Assembly: GCF_009730915.1 (NCBI RefSeq)
Contig: NC_052475.1
Coordinates: forward strand, 682,001 to 746,000
Direction of reading: 5' to 3'
DNA length: 64,000 nt
Origin: Dioscorea cayenensis subsp. rotundata
Taxonomy: Eukaryota > Streptophyta > Magnoliopsida > Dioscoreales > Dioscoreaceae
Part shown: piece after piece, positions 21,790 to 34,081 of the stretch
How the letters are laid out: the number at the start of each line of letters is the position of its first letter
How positions within the stretch are numbered: position 1 is the first letter of the stretch
The notes under the pieces: model-generated
Told to the model about the DNA's origin: nothing
The model's database searches: none
Seen by the model: only the letters and a program-made list of their open reading frames with translations
Made by a program: the position numbers and the translations under genes

Positions 21790-24700
21790 GGCCCCTCTTA
21801 TTGGATCGGGTTTGAAACCCGCGCAACGGGTTAACCCGTTAAGATTAAAATTAGTGTTCCCTCGATTCAAGTTTTCAATTTTGAAGTCTTATTTTGTTTC
21901 TTTGCTCTGAGAGCCGCGATGTGCTTCGCGGGAATGCTTCAAACCCTAGTCCTGAGATCTCCTCTCGCCGCCGATAATGGTCTTACCTCTCACACACACA
22001 AATTCTCTCAGTTAGTTTTGAATTCGTTCTTGTTGCTTGAATTGCCGTGGAATTGTCGATCCTTTGTACATTCATTTTTAATTTGAAGTTTGATGGTGCA
22101 TTTATAAGTTTGTTGATGTTTACTTGTGCTTTGTTCTTCAAGCTTCTGAAGATGAATGATCAGATTTAGGAATGTGTCTCATTGATCTTATTTATGCTGA
22201 TCTCTTTTGATGATGAAAATATAGTTGTATTTCAGGTTTATGGTGTGGATGAAGTTGATACAATGGGGATTCAGGTTCTTTGGAAATACTTTGTATGATT
22301 GGTTGATTATTTCTTGAAATTGGAATGAGAATTTGGTAGAGATGATTGTTGAGCTCAACGACCACTTGACTGCATCATTTAGGGACAGCAAAATCATGGT
22401 AATTGGCTAAATTTAATTATTGTATTAGAGTGAAGAATTTTCATGTTAAGATGCATAATGACAAATGATAACCTGTAGAAGAATTTTTTGCTGTCAATCA
22501 ATATGAATAGAACTTCTCAAAAATTTTCTTTTTCAGCTAATTGTCTGTGACATGTGGTGCTTTAATAGATATGTGGAATTTCGATTTTGTAGATTTGAGT
22601 TGGATTTATATTGTTGCTACTGTTATTTGATTCTAGATTATTTTAATCATGTTTTGGAAATTTTGTATGCCATCTTTGTTTGGTATACTAGTGCTTTATG
22701 CAGATTTTTACTGAGGCATGACTTATCTTCCCCTGTTCTATTTTGCACTTACTCATGGACAATTTTTGCGATGATTTATGGTGCCATTGTTTATCCCTTT
22801 ATTATCTGTATAGCATTGTGTTGTCTGTGCAAACATCAGGATCTGATGCTGTTCATTATCTCCTATAATCGTATTGCTTACTAGTGTTTAAATTGATAAA
22901 AAGCCACAAATGCTTAACTACAAGCTGAGATCCTGTAAATATATGCTTTGAGATTAGATTCTTGTCTCTCTTTTTTTTTTGGTTGGTGAAATGTGTTATA
23001 TCCACTTGGCATGAAAAAGGTCCCCTTTACTGATTTATTTCAGTAAGGAGTTAAACCACAAATATAATTCTTTCCTTGGAGTCATTTGAAAATCTCTTTA
23101 GGTTTTCATTTCTTATTGAATCACTTCACGAACTGTTGCATTTGGTTATAACACCATATCTTGTCTCTTTTTTTTTTTAATTTATGACATGGTATTTCCC
23201 TTAGATGTTGATCTGCAACAAGGTAAACTGCAGACACAGAACAACTGGAACATGTTATTTTACTTAAGGTACTTGATCTCCATTCCAGTTTTGTAGTTTA
23301 TGTGATTAATTATTCTTACAACAAAACTGCCTCACAAACTGTTGTGGTTTGAATTTGAACCCTTATTTCAGATTCTCAAATTCAAATTCTTGTAAACATT
23401 TCAGGCATTTCTATTGAACATGACAGAGCATTGTAAATGACTGGATATGATTTTTTCATATTAATTTATCTTTCCAACATATTGCTTTATTCAATGTAAG
23501 TCTGCTGTGCGGTTTCAGAACTATCAGGCTGTGGAGCTCTTATTTTGTAGGTCTTGCAGATTTTCTTTCTGGGATATCTTTCACTCTACCAGTCTGTCAC
23601 TTCAATCATATGCATGAGCTGAGGTATAATAATGTGCAGAAAATTTGATTTTTTTTTTATTCAAAAGAAACTTACCTAATGGATGGATCTGATCTTGAAC
23701 TTCAGAGTTATCAGAGAACCTTTCTAGTGGAAACCAGCAGAAAGTGTGACTTTCGTTGGCAGGTTACAGGGCAGGCATTGGAATAGGATAACTGATATTG
23801 ACCCACACTGTCAATCTGATCAATAATTTTTGCAATGGTAACATAACATCCAAACTAAACCTGCATCCCTGATCTAAATTATTTTTTTAATTTACCAGAA
23901 ATTTGAACTTTCTGTTGGACAACTAGGACACACCGTGGAGCATACAAATTATTGTTTTTTTAATCAAGTTACTATATGTTAATCTCTATTATCAAATAAT
24001 TCTTGTAGGAGCAAAGCAATGAAGGAATAAAAAACCGTTGTAACCCAGCTTACCAAACTTCAAAATGATTGAGGTTGGTGGTTTATGCAAATGGCCTCCT
24101 GATTGACCATAGGTCATCAGCTGCAGTTTTAAGCAGAAACTAATGCTATTTTCTGTTACTTCTCACACTTCGCATGACAATTTCCACTCGCCCCATCTAT
24201 ATATTGATTCTTATTTCATGTTAGCTGACTAAAGAAGAAGAGTTAGCAAGGAAAGTAATTGGAAATAGTTGCTCTTTAACTCCATCGAGAATATGAGAAT
24301 ATGCGGAGATGTTTGTTGACCAAAACTCCAATGAGGCATCACTTTCAGTTCAAGAATGCTGTCTGTGATTGTATATAGATGATTGAGCAGCTAAGTAGGG
24401 CAATGTTGCCTACTTCGCATTTCTTAGCTTTGATTAGAGATAGTTGTGATTGTTTATTTTCTTCAATTTCCTTCCATTGTTCAATTTGGTCAACTCCTTC
24501 ACAATAATCCTACTTTTGCTTCATTAGCTGCCTTAAGTTTGCATGGGTGATAATGATCAAATAATTCTTCGTTAGAAACATCAACCTCACACCCAAACCA
24601 AGAAAAGCCAAAATCAAATGGAACCTGAGTGTTTTGTGTTTAGTTGCATATTACTTTCACTTTCACTAATCTTCTCTGCGCAGGTGTCTGTCAGTTATGC

Positions 24701-25043
24701 CACATAGTGTGGCTGCAACTAAGACATTCTTGTTGGAGTATTAACTGTGAAAAAGTTAGCCTGTGTTCATTAATTTGTATGCTTCTCTTGTTTGTGGCAC
24801 TGTCTTGTAGTTACTAAATTGCTATGTCGTTTTGCCATATATCTTCCAGCTCGGATACGTGAGTGTAGATACAGAACAGTAACATGCATATGCTCTCTAT
24901 AGTTACTGAAGACGCAATAAATAAAAAATAAAAAATAAACAAGGGGGTTGCAATAAGCCAAATTGAGGAGTCAGTAGTGTTTTGTAGGGTTCTCTGGTGT
25001 TCTTTGGCATCAGATCTAAGCATAGTGCCGTTCACTAGGAACC
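21790..25043. other. Long region without recognisable coding sequence
   Basis: Starts with a leader-like, GC-richer segment on the plus strand (about 21900-21990) containing AAACCCTAG, a telo-box-like motif common near plant transcription starts. Then about 3 kb of T-rich sequence follows, resembling introns or untranslated RNA. A divergent transcript from the PARP3 promoter is possible, but no exon with protein homology could be found. Frames up to 110 codons here are hydrophobic by base composition only. Confidence 0.4.
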
Positions 25044-25105
25044 TACAAGGCTTTTATAGATTTTTTATTTTTTTTATTTTTGAGAAATACAAGGCTTTTA
25101 TAGAT
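25044..25105. repeat. 18-bp direct repeat flanking a T-rich tract
   Basis: TACAAGGCTTTTATAGAT occurs perfectly at 25044-25061 and 25088-25105. Between them are 26 bases made mostly of T, ending GAGAAA. This is what a target-site duplication around a tiny poly(A)-primed insertion on the minus strand would look like. A simple 44-bp tandem duplication is the alternative. Confidence 0.55.
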
Positions 25106-27985
25106 GACGTGTGCTTTTGCTTGTTTTTCTCTCCCAGGAGGGCCCACGTGAATCTCTTGAATCTCTCTCGTAATTTGGATTAAGCATGAGTGGATTCTAA
25201 TACTCGCTGACATTTTTGCCCTTGTTATGCGCTTCTCTGTGGCTACTGGTAAGTATCTTTTATTCATTTGACCTCAAGGATTGTCTGATTTCCAAGGATT
25301 TTTTACTTTTTATTATTATTATTTTTTAAGTAAAATGAAAAACATCTCCCACCCTCCGCCCTTCAAGGGATCATGCTAGAGATTGGGCTGTCTCTACTAC
25401 CAAACATAGGAATGATTCTTGTGGAGGACTTTGGTGTTAGGGATGGAAAAAACAAGGTTCCATCTCCGTCAAAAGGTGAAATCACACCCTCTATAAGATC
25501 AGTGAAGGGATCCTAAGCTAGTCATATTGTTTGTGATCTAATAAGTTGTTCATCCGTGAGGGGCATGACCACCCTAAGAGAGAGATAACATAGATATTTG
25601 TTTGTTTGCTTTTAAAGACAAATACAAAAAACACATATACAATCAGCATACAATGTATGCGTATTGTCAGCAATGTATGCTCAAAGGTAATGATAGTTTG
25701 TCTGTGTTTTTTTCCCGTCGATACGGGATCAAATTGTAAGTCTGCTAGCCAAAGATATCAATGTGTTTTGAACACAAGCAATGAAAGGCTCATAAATTAA
25801 GTCTTCCATAGTGGGATTAGTATCATAGAACTGGAAGTCTTTTAATGGGAGAGGTATTTATTAATGTTTTATGGACGTTATTATTACTAATATTATAAGT
25901 ATTATTATAATATTATTATTAATTTTTTTATTTTTTTAGAATTCAATAATTCGTTGAATTATTTGAATCAAGGAAGCCAAAGATGGAAGAATAGGCTTTT
26001 ATTATCAAACACAAGTTTTCCTATCAAAAGGTGTGCCTTCAACCTGGAATTTGGGGATCCCATTTGATTTTTGATCGTCAGATGATGCTGTCACTGGAGA
26101 ATGATATCCGCAGGAGTGCATTTATTATTGTATTTTACTGTTTTTTGTTTTGTATACATATATATATATATATATATATATTGAGCTAATGCCCTTTCTA
26201 GCTGTTGATGTGGCTCTTGTGGTCCTTCCTCTTGCTTATTGTTAATGCATATGGCCTATTCATCTTATTAAATTTTAGTGAACGCATGTGATTTATTTAT
26301 TTATAAAAAATATATAAATAAATGAGGTGTTCGCCTTTGCTATCAAAGTGTTTGTAAAATCACTATATGTATGTATATATATATATAAAGGACTGTAGTA
26401 CTTTGTGGCTGTTCAGTTTTAAATGGAATGGCTTAAGTTTGATGAGCCACTTCAGTTGTTGAAATATGTTTTCAACCAAAAATTGATGTACAAGTTAAAG
26501 GCCAGCAGAAGTTTTATATTGTACTTTTAATATTCTTATTCAGCAACATCTTTGTTTGTGTCCGTTAATTACGAACTTTTTATAAAAAAAAATTCACCTT
26601 TTCCATCACCAATTATATTTCTTATTTTTTTATAATAGGTCACAAGCTTCCTCTATTTAAGGTTATAAATATAAAATTCATTTATTATGGTCGTTTATTA
26701 ATCCTTTAAAAATTTTATTAATTTAAGTATTCTTTATCCACTGTTTCTGGACGCAGAGTATTGTCACGAATGGATCCTTTATGTGATGAGTCATATCTCT
26801 GCTCTCTAAAATTACATATCAAGAGGATTTAGTAATTTAGAATGTTATCTGTAAATTTTCTGAACATGCATGTGATGAATTTTTATTGTCTTTTGTAGTG
26901 CCAGTATCACATGGTGTAGGGTTTTAATTATGCATCTGTCTATTCACTGGCATGTGGCAATCCACTACGTTATGTTGTCGTTCTCTATGTAAGTAGTCTG
27001 ACCAAGCAAATATTTTGTTTTTTTTTTTCTAATAATAATATAATATTATCATATTATTATGAGGGTATGTTCTTTTTATTTAAATAAAATATTGCAACAT
27101 CAAATGTTTCTGTTTTTGCCCTTTTTATCATGGGTGAGAAATGGGGATAAATCATGAAATCAATTACCTAGAGTTTGGAATCCATTTATTGGTCTTTTCT
27201 TCTTTATATAATGTATTGTAAACCGTTATATCTTCCCCTTTTGTGTTTGAGTGTTTTTGTCCGTTTTGATTAGGAGTGCATTATTTATAAAGACTGTCTC
27301 CTAGTTTTTGTTTTGTCATGTGTTATTTTATTATTTGTATGTATTTGTTTCTTTATTTATATTTTTTTAATATTATTAAAAATTATTCTATAAAAAAGTT
27401 ACTATTTGAAATTTTGTAATATTTTTTTTTTTTATAAATTAGTGGTTTATCCGTCTTATTTTAAAAAAATATTATTTATTTCATTTTATTTAAAAAAATA
27501 ATAAATAAAATAAATAAATAAAAGCGGGAGATGGAGAAAGAGAGAGGTGCTTGCAGTAGAGTAGCACGTTTCTGGTATAAAAGAGAAACACAAACACAGC
27601 TAATTTCTAATGATAGCGAAAGAAATTGATAGCCAAAAAAAAAAAAAAGTACAAATGAAAACCAATACAAGCGAACGCTGACAGACAAATGACAACAAGG
27701 CATGCATAACCAGAACCCCCCCATTGGTCTTGTACCTTTCTTAGCTCCTCCTAACCGACACGTCATTGCCTTTTCCTTCAAACTCCACAGTTTGTTTGAC
27801 ATTGATAAGACAAACATCAATCTAAAACATTAACATTTTATTCAAGTACCATTCCCACTCCCTTTTTATTTTTTTTTTTTTATCCTTCAATTCATCATTC
27901 ATACCTTTGATCCATAACATAACATAACATACTACACCAAACTTACTCTAGCTTAATTTCTTTCAGTTAAAAGTGATCAAACTGA
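25106..27985. other. AT-rich intergenic DNA
   Basis: No gene is recognised. Notable parts: a GC-richer block at about 25345-25600 of unknown origin; (TA)n at about 26153-26180; and, at about 27425-27475, GTGGTTTATCCGTCTTATTTTAAA-like sequence resembling the 3' tail of a plus-strand LINE. The right end is the 3' flank of the TFL1-like gene. Confidence 0.45.
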
Positions 27986-28821
27986 TCAACGTCTCCTGGC
28001 CGCCGTCTCACGCTGTGCATTGAAGTACACGGCGGCGACGGGAAGGCCAAGCTCATTCTCCTCCGCAAAACGGCGAGTGTTGAAGTTATCCCTGGATTCT
28101 GGTGTTATCAATGTTTGCCTTTTCATCTGCTTGAAAAGCACAAACACATACCTGTGAATTCCTATGTTTGGCCTTGGGTTCTCATAGCTCACCACCTCCT
28201 TCCCTGCTTGTTAATTAATAATGTTCATTTTCTTAGCATTTTAGTCAACTTCAACTTCAACTTCAACTTCAACTTCAACTTCACTATATATATATTAAGG
28301 ACTTACCAAAAGATGCATCAGTGGTGCCAGGGATATTACTCACAATCCTGCAGTTAAAATATGCAACTGTGTTAAAGTTTAACCTTTCACATATATGTTC
28401 AAACATAGGCATGCATGCATGACTCTTTTATATATATATATATATATATATTATGTAGTACTTACCAGTGTAGGTGCTCCCTCAGGTATGGATCACTGGG
28501 GCCAGGAACATCCGGGTCTGTCATGATCTGTATGTATATACATGCATCATAAGTATGAAGAGCATAGAGATTGTATATAAATACAAACAAATATCCATGT
28601 ATTAATTAATTTATGTATACCAATGTGAAGAAGGACCTCATATCACCCCCTTGGACTTCAACTCTTGGTTTGGCTACCACTGCAGAAGGATAAAACTCAT
28701 GGCCATTACAGACCTGTTTGTTGGCATTGTAAATCACATTCAACTTCACACTTGGGTTGAAACAGTCTAGGACTTCTCCAATAACTCTCCCAACTATGAG
28801 AGGCTCCACAGTCCTTGCCAT
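27986..28821 (-). CDS. TERMINAL FLOWER 1/CENTRORADIALIS-like PEBP protein
   Basis: A 173-residue phosphatidylethanolamine-binding-protein family member of the TFL1/CEN (rice RCN) class. These bind 14-3-3 and FD-type bZIP factors and oppose florigen, keeping meristems indeterminate. Four exons: 28821-28621 (201 nt), 28527-28466 (62 nt), 28347-28307 (41 nt), 28203-27986 (218 nt). The 62- and 41-nt middle exons are the conserved sizes of the FT/TFL1 family. Motifs: [30 protein letters not shown], ending [11 protein letters not shown]. His85 (Tyr in FT, His88 in TFL1) and Asp140 (Gln140 in FT, Asp144 in TFL1) both have the repressor identity. Wording is closest to monocot RCN proteins. An unusual residue is Ile68 at the exon 1-2 junction, where relatives usually have Val. 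Confidence 0.95.
28246..28282. repeat. (CAACTT)n microsatellite in TFL1-like intron 3
   Basis: About six CAACTT units lie between the third and fourth exons. The tract is likely variable in length. Confidence 0.85.
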
Positions 28822-28910
28822 TGTTGTAACACCTACACAAGACTTACTAATGAAGTTTGTTCTTGTTCTTCTTCTTCTTCTTACTGAGCATTAGAAGAGT
28901 CCTAGAAGGC

Positions 28911-28922
28911 TCTATTTATAAC
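28911..28922 (-). promoter_or_regulatory. TATA box of the TFL1-like gene
   Basis: TCTATTTATAAC on the plus strand reads GTTATAAATAGA on the minus strand, about 90 bases before the start codon. This is a good position for a TATA box with a 55-65-base leader. Confidence 0.55.
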
Positions 28923-30295
28923 CTTTTAGGACCCCCATGAGAGCTGCTGTGGAGTCATGAGCATGGCTTGTTTAAAAGCTATTTTAAATTCTGTATTATT
29001 AATGGTACATATGCAAACTAGCTGACGCTTGTTCAGAATATATCTCTTTATCTCTCTGTCTCTCTCAGTCTCTCTCCAATGTTTTCTCTTCAGTTTAAAG
29101 TATTTAAATATATATATGTATATATATATATATATATATAACTGTCATTTCATATGCTTCTTCATTAGTTTGATGGGTGATCATGGAACCTTTTTTTCAT
29201 CTTTTTTGCTAATAATGAAAAAGAAGAGAATGTATGAGGTTTGGTGGTGTTGGAACATATCTAATTAGAGGTTGCACCAAGGATGGCAGATTGCTATTAA
29301 TGGTGGTGTGCTCTTTCCATGGTTGGAAGAATCATCTCAGATAAAAAGTAGTCCTACATCTCATAACATATATGTGTGTGTGTGTGTTTTGTGTGTGTAA
29401 ATATTGATGGAGATAGGGTTCTTGATCAGGAAAAAAAAGGGGTTAAAGTTGCTATAAATAGCAGGACAATGAACATATTTTGTGTGAGATTCTATGCAGT
29501 GTGCACCATGTGATTCTACACTTCATCTTTCTCTCTTTCAAAGAATTAAAGCCCAAGCTGTCATACATATGAGTGTCTTTCTCTCTTGATTGACAGCATG
29601 GACATGGACATGGACACGGAGAATTAACGCTCATGAGAAATTAGTATGAAATGAATAATTTCTGCGGAAAGTCCTCTTTAAAAGAAAACATGCCTTTAAT
29701 CCTGTTTTATTATTTAAATTAATTCAAAGTTATTTCAGATTTATTTTATTTTTTAAAATATGTTATAGATTTTAAATATGTTTAGAATTTTGATGAAAAA
29801 CTTATTATATAAATTAGATAGTAAAATTTATATGTGTGAGAGAATCATTTCTTTGTACTACATCATAGAATGCTAAATAATATAAATTCCCCACAGTCTT
29901 CTTTACATGTTGGATGTTCTAGAGACATCTTGTGTGCAATTTTTTTTTTCATTGCTTGTGGAGTCACTTCACAATAGTGGATGTGTATAATTAGAAGTTT
30001 TATTTTATGAAATTATTTTGGTAGAATTTTTTATGTACATTTTATTAAATTTTGATTTACTGATCGAGTACTGATCACAATAAATACTTTTAGAGTTATA
30101 TTTTTTTATTTTAATTTTATATTTATTTATATTATTTTGTTTAAATAATTGTTTCATATATTTTTCTAATCATTAAATTAATATATATTGGAGGTTATGG
30201 GATATACAAGGAGTGATTTTGTGATATGAAAATTATAACATTAGTTTGAAATATTTATGCTAAAGACTACATATAAATATCTACTTATGGAATTA
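28923..30295. other. Intergenic DNA upstream of the TFL1-like gene
   Basis: AT-rich, with (TA)n near 29110-29140 and (TG)n near 29371-29398. It should contain the upstream regulatory region of the TFL1-like gene. A full-length LINE begins at its far side, about 1.5 kb from the start codon. Confidence 0.45.
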
Positions 30296-30449
30296 ATAAT
30301 ATTTTTGAAAAGGTGGATAAATCACTTCAATTAAAGGAAACAAACAGTACAAAAGTTAACCACTAGATGTGGTAAGTTACAACAAAAATAAGAAACAACC
30401 ACAAACCCAGTGCAAGGACCAAGGCCCCCCGACAAACAAACATCAGTGA

Positions 30450-33400
30450 CTAGCCAGCTTCCGGAACATGAGCCTCCTCCGCAGTCCTAGTCCCCCCAAA
30501 AGCCGTCACTTGAGGACCAAGAAACTCCAGACTCTTCTTAATAGTATTGATAGCATCCTCCATCTTCTCTCTATTACCATCTACAAGTGAAGAGGACCAA
30601 GATACAAGCATATGGTTAATTTTCAAAATGAGACAATGTGCAGTCAAAGCATTGGCATTGAAAATAAGATCGTTCCTAGCAAGCCAGATATTCCAAATTA
30701 TTGCTTTCCCTACAAGGTCCCCAAAGGCCTTTTTCTCGTTAGGCAAACTAAATCTCCAATGACCCCAAAGATCCTTAAGAGAGTTCGGAGCTGAAGGAAA
30801 CTACAGTAACCTGACAAAGTGATCCCACACAAATTTGGCATAGGAGCAGTGCAAGAAGAGGTGGTTACTGGACTCAGTTTCCGCATGACATAGTACACAT
30901 GTCGCCGTAGGTAACCTGTTGCATCTTCTTTTCGCCAAATTCTCCAGGGTCAGAATTTTATTTTGCCAAGCAAGCCAATTAAAGAGGTTGATTTTCTTAG
31001 GGCATCCACCACGCCAAAAAAAGCGCGACACTGGGCACCTTAGTCCACCATCGACCAGTCGATTATAAAATGACTTCACCGAGAAGCAACCATTCCCAGT
31101 GAGTCTCCATTTCTTTTTGTCCCCCATCGATTATCGGGCCTCCTCACTTGGTCATTAACTCGACGAATGAAATCATTATCGACAAACGGGATTCCTCTAA
31201 TAAATGGATAAGCTCGTGAATCGTGTCGTTGGGAGCGCCGGCTAGCCCGGAATTCGTCGGGCCACATATCCATAGGTGCAATCCCATTGAGCCAGCCATC
31301 CTTCCAAAAGAGTGTTTCTCTGCCCTTGTTGACTTCGTGCAAAATACAACTTCTGAGAGCCGGCAAGCAGGATAAAACCCCCTTCCAAAAGAAGGAGATT
31401 CAACCTATTTGAGCCGGCCAACAATTGGGAACGCTGCACCAGTAGTTAAATTGGATAACCATCGCACCACCCCAAGAGGGGTCCATCATATATTTCCACC
31501 ACCATTTCCCAAGTAAAGCCTGGTTGAAATTGGTTAAATCCAAGATGCCCCAACCACCCTGGTCCCTGGGTCGACAAAGATTTTTCCAGCAGACTAGCCG
31601 ACAGCCCGGACGCTCAATATCCAGCCCCGACCACAAAAAATCCCTTCTAATGCGGTCGATGTCCTTAATAACCCAGCAAGGTAGTCGAAACAAAGACATC
31701 CAGAATGTGGGAATGGCCGATAGCACCGAGTTCACCAGAGTAAGTCGACCCCCTAAAGAAATATGCTTCATTTTCCAAGTCGCGAGTCTTCTTCTTACCT
31801 TGATTATAACCCCTTCCCAATCTTGACGCCTCGGTCTTCTCCCCGAAATTGGGATGCCCAGATAAGTAACCGGCAAGAGGCCCACCTTATACTGGATGGT
31901 CGCCGCCGCCACCTGATCCGGAAGCTCACCCGTTTTGCTTGAATAAAGGCATGTTTTTGAGAAGTTTGTTTCCAGGCCCGACATCCCATCAAACAGGTAG
32001 AGGATCAGCTTAATAATCCTAAGGTCCTCCAACCCCCCCGACGATAAAACCAACAAATCATCAGCATAGTGCAGGTTGCACTTACTCCCTAACTCCCCCA
32101 AAGGAACACCAATTAAAATTTTGGCATTGAGGGCATGATCAAACATCGAGCTTAAAACATCAGTTACCAAGACAAAAAGTAATGGCGATAGGGGATCACC
32201 CTGTCTCAGCCCTCGGTATCTAATGTAACCATTCGGAGCTCCATTAACCAAGATAGACGCTTTAGAGGAAACAAAAATACTTTTGATCCAGCCCACCCAT
32301 CTATCCCCGAATCCTCTAGTGTGCATAAGGTCAAACAGAAAATCCCAGTCCACTAAGCCAAACGCCTTGGCAAAATCCACTTTAAGAATAAATCTCGGGA
32401 GCTTATGCTTGTGTAAGCTGAAGATAAGCTCCTCCGCCGTGGCAATATTATCTAAAATGCACCTCCCTTTCAAGAACGCCGACTGATTCGCGTCAACCAA
32501 AGAATGCATCACCTTACTGAGCCTAGACGCCAAGATCTTAGATAAAATTTTTTGTGTGGAGTTGATTAGGCTGATAGGGCGAAAATCCCCTGTCACCTCC
32601 GGGCTTTCCACTTTGGGGATTAAGGCTATATTAGCCCAATTGATACGCTCTAGATTAGCTCTCCCCCAGAAAAAATCCTCGCACAGTAGCATCAAGTCCC
32701 CTTTGAGTATCTCCCAAAACTGTCTAAAGAACTGTAGGGGGAAACCATCAGGTCCTGGCGCCTTATCTTTACCCAAATCAAAAATGGCCGCTTTGACTTC
32801 CTCAATTGTGAAAGGCCTTTCGAGTCGAGATAGGTCCATAGCATTCCTGTTAGACAGTAACTTCCTAAAGTCAATCAAGGAACGGGTAGTTCTCTTAAGA
32901 CCAAAATGTTGCTGAAATCGCTCACAAAACGCTTTCCCAATTTCTTTAGGGTTCGTTACAGTGACACCATTGTGAGCGATACATGGAATGCAATTTCTAT
33001 TTTTACGACCATTGGCCACCGCATGAAAATAACTAGTATTGTCGTCACCCTCTTTCAGCCATTGTAGCCTGGAACGTTGTCTCCAATATATTTCCTCTTG
33101 TTTACAGATTTGGTCCAACTCCACTCTGGTAGCCACCTCTTGATTGGCCTCCTCGGCCGATAGCACCCTATTCTCCTTAGCCACATCCAGTAAATCCATG
33201 TCGTGTAACAACGCAAGTTTTTTGAGCTTGATGGAACCAAACGAGAATTTTGCCCATCTGCGCAACTGGCCTCTGAGATACATTAATTTTTTTGCCATCA
33301 CAAACGCCCCACACCCCTGTGGAGAGCAATCCTCCCACCACTTTGTAACCAGGTCCCCAAAGCCCTCAGCCGTTGACCAAGCTACTTTGTACCTAAAAGG

Positions 33401-34081
33401 TCGCGGAGTAGAGCAGTGGTATCCCACCTCCAGCCGAATCAGAACATGATCAGAACCCAACCTCAGCAGACTATTCTGGATCATTCTGGGGAATCTACTG
33501 GCACATACCTCATTGACTATGAATCTGTCCAGCTTCACCCAGATCGGCTCCGCTTGACCATTGGTCTAAGAAAACCTACGACCAACCGCCGGAGGCTCCT
33601 GTAGCTGTAAATCGTAGAGGAACATATTGGACATTCTTATATCTTCAAGATTGGGGATGCCACCATTTTTATCCTCCACCTTGAATGTTGCATTAAAGTC
33701 ACCACAAATAATCCACGGCTTGTCTTGGGGTCCCTCACTTGCTCTCAACTCCTCCCAAAACTCACGCTTAAGCGAGCGAGCGTTGGGGCCATAGACAGTT
33801 GTGCAACGCCAAGTCACATTCATCAATTTGGAAAAAAATTCCACCGTGAGACAGAAGGTGCCCTTAGTTAAGACCGAACCTTTTGCTGGAACAAAACAGA
33901 ATTTATCAAGACGATGCCCACCAATCTCCCTCCATGTTGCATCAGAGATCTCTTCAAGCTTTGACTCTTGAAGGCAGCAGACATCCGCAAAGTGCAAGTT
34001 GAGAAAATCCTTAACCAGATAACGCTTAGATAGTTTCCCCAACCCCCTCACGTTCCAAGTTATAATATTCATAAACACCAC
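30450..34081 (-). pseudogene. LINE ORF2: endonuclease and reverse transcriptase
   Basis: ORF2 begins at 34081 with an apurinic-type endonuclease (MNIITWNVRGLG, CCLQESKLEE, IICGDFNATF). It continues in the same frame through the reverse transcriptase to 31400, about 2.7 kb, interrupted only by one TAG just after GRRFS (about 33566), where relatives have Trp. RT landmarks are KDKAPGPDGFPLQFFRQFW, ILKVDFAKAFGLVDW, RQGDPLSPLLFVL and HYADDLLVL (YADD at 32057-32068). The last Asp of the AFD-like segment reads Gly. After 31400 the zf-RVT part (KKINLFNWLAWQNKI..CVLCHAETESSNHLFLHC) continues in other frames to about 30450. No RNase H domain is seen, unlike the neighbouring LINE. Confidence 0.88.

Noticed and set aside
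22141-22230. C/D-box snoRNA-like motifs (TGATGA and CTGA)
   Set aside because: The motifs are not at proper spacing, no terminal stem is seen, and such short words are expected by chance in this AT-rich region.
22552-22884. 110-codon hydrophobic frame downstream of PARP3
   Set aside because: Composition follows the T-rich sequence, no start context, no family resemblance; probably noncoding.
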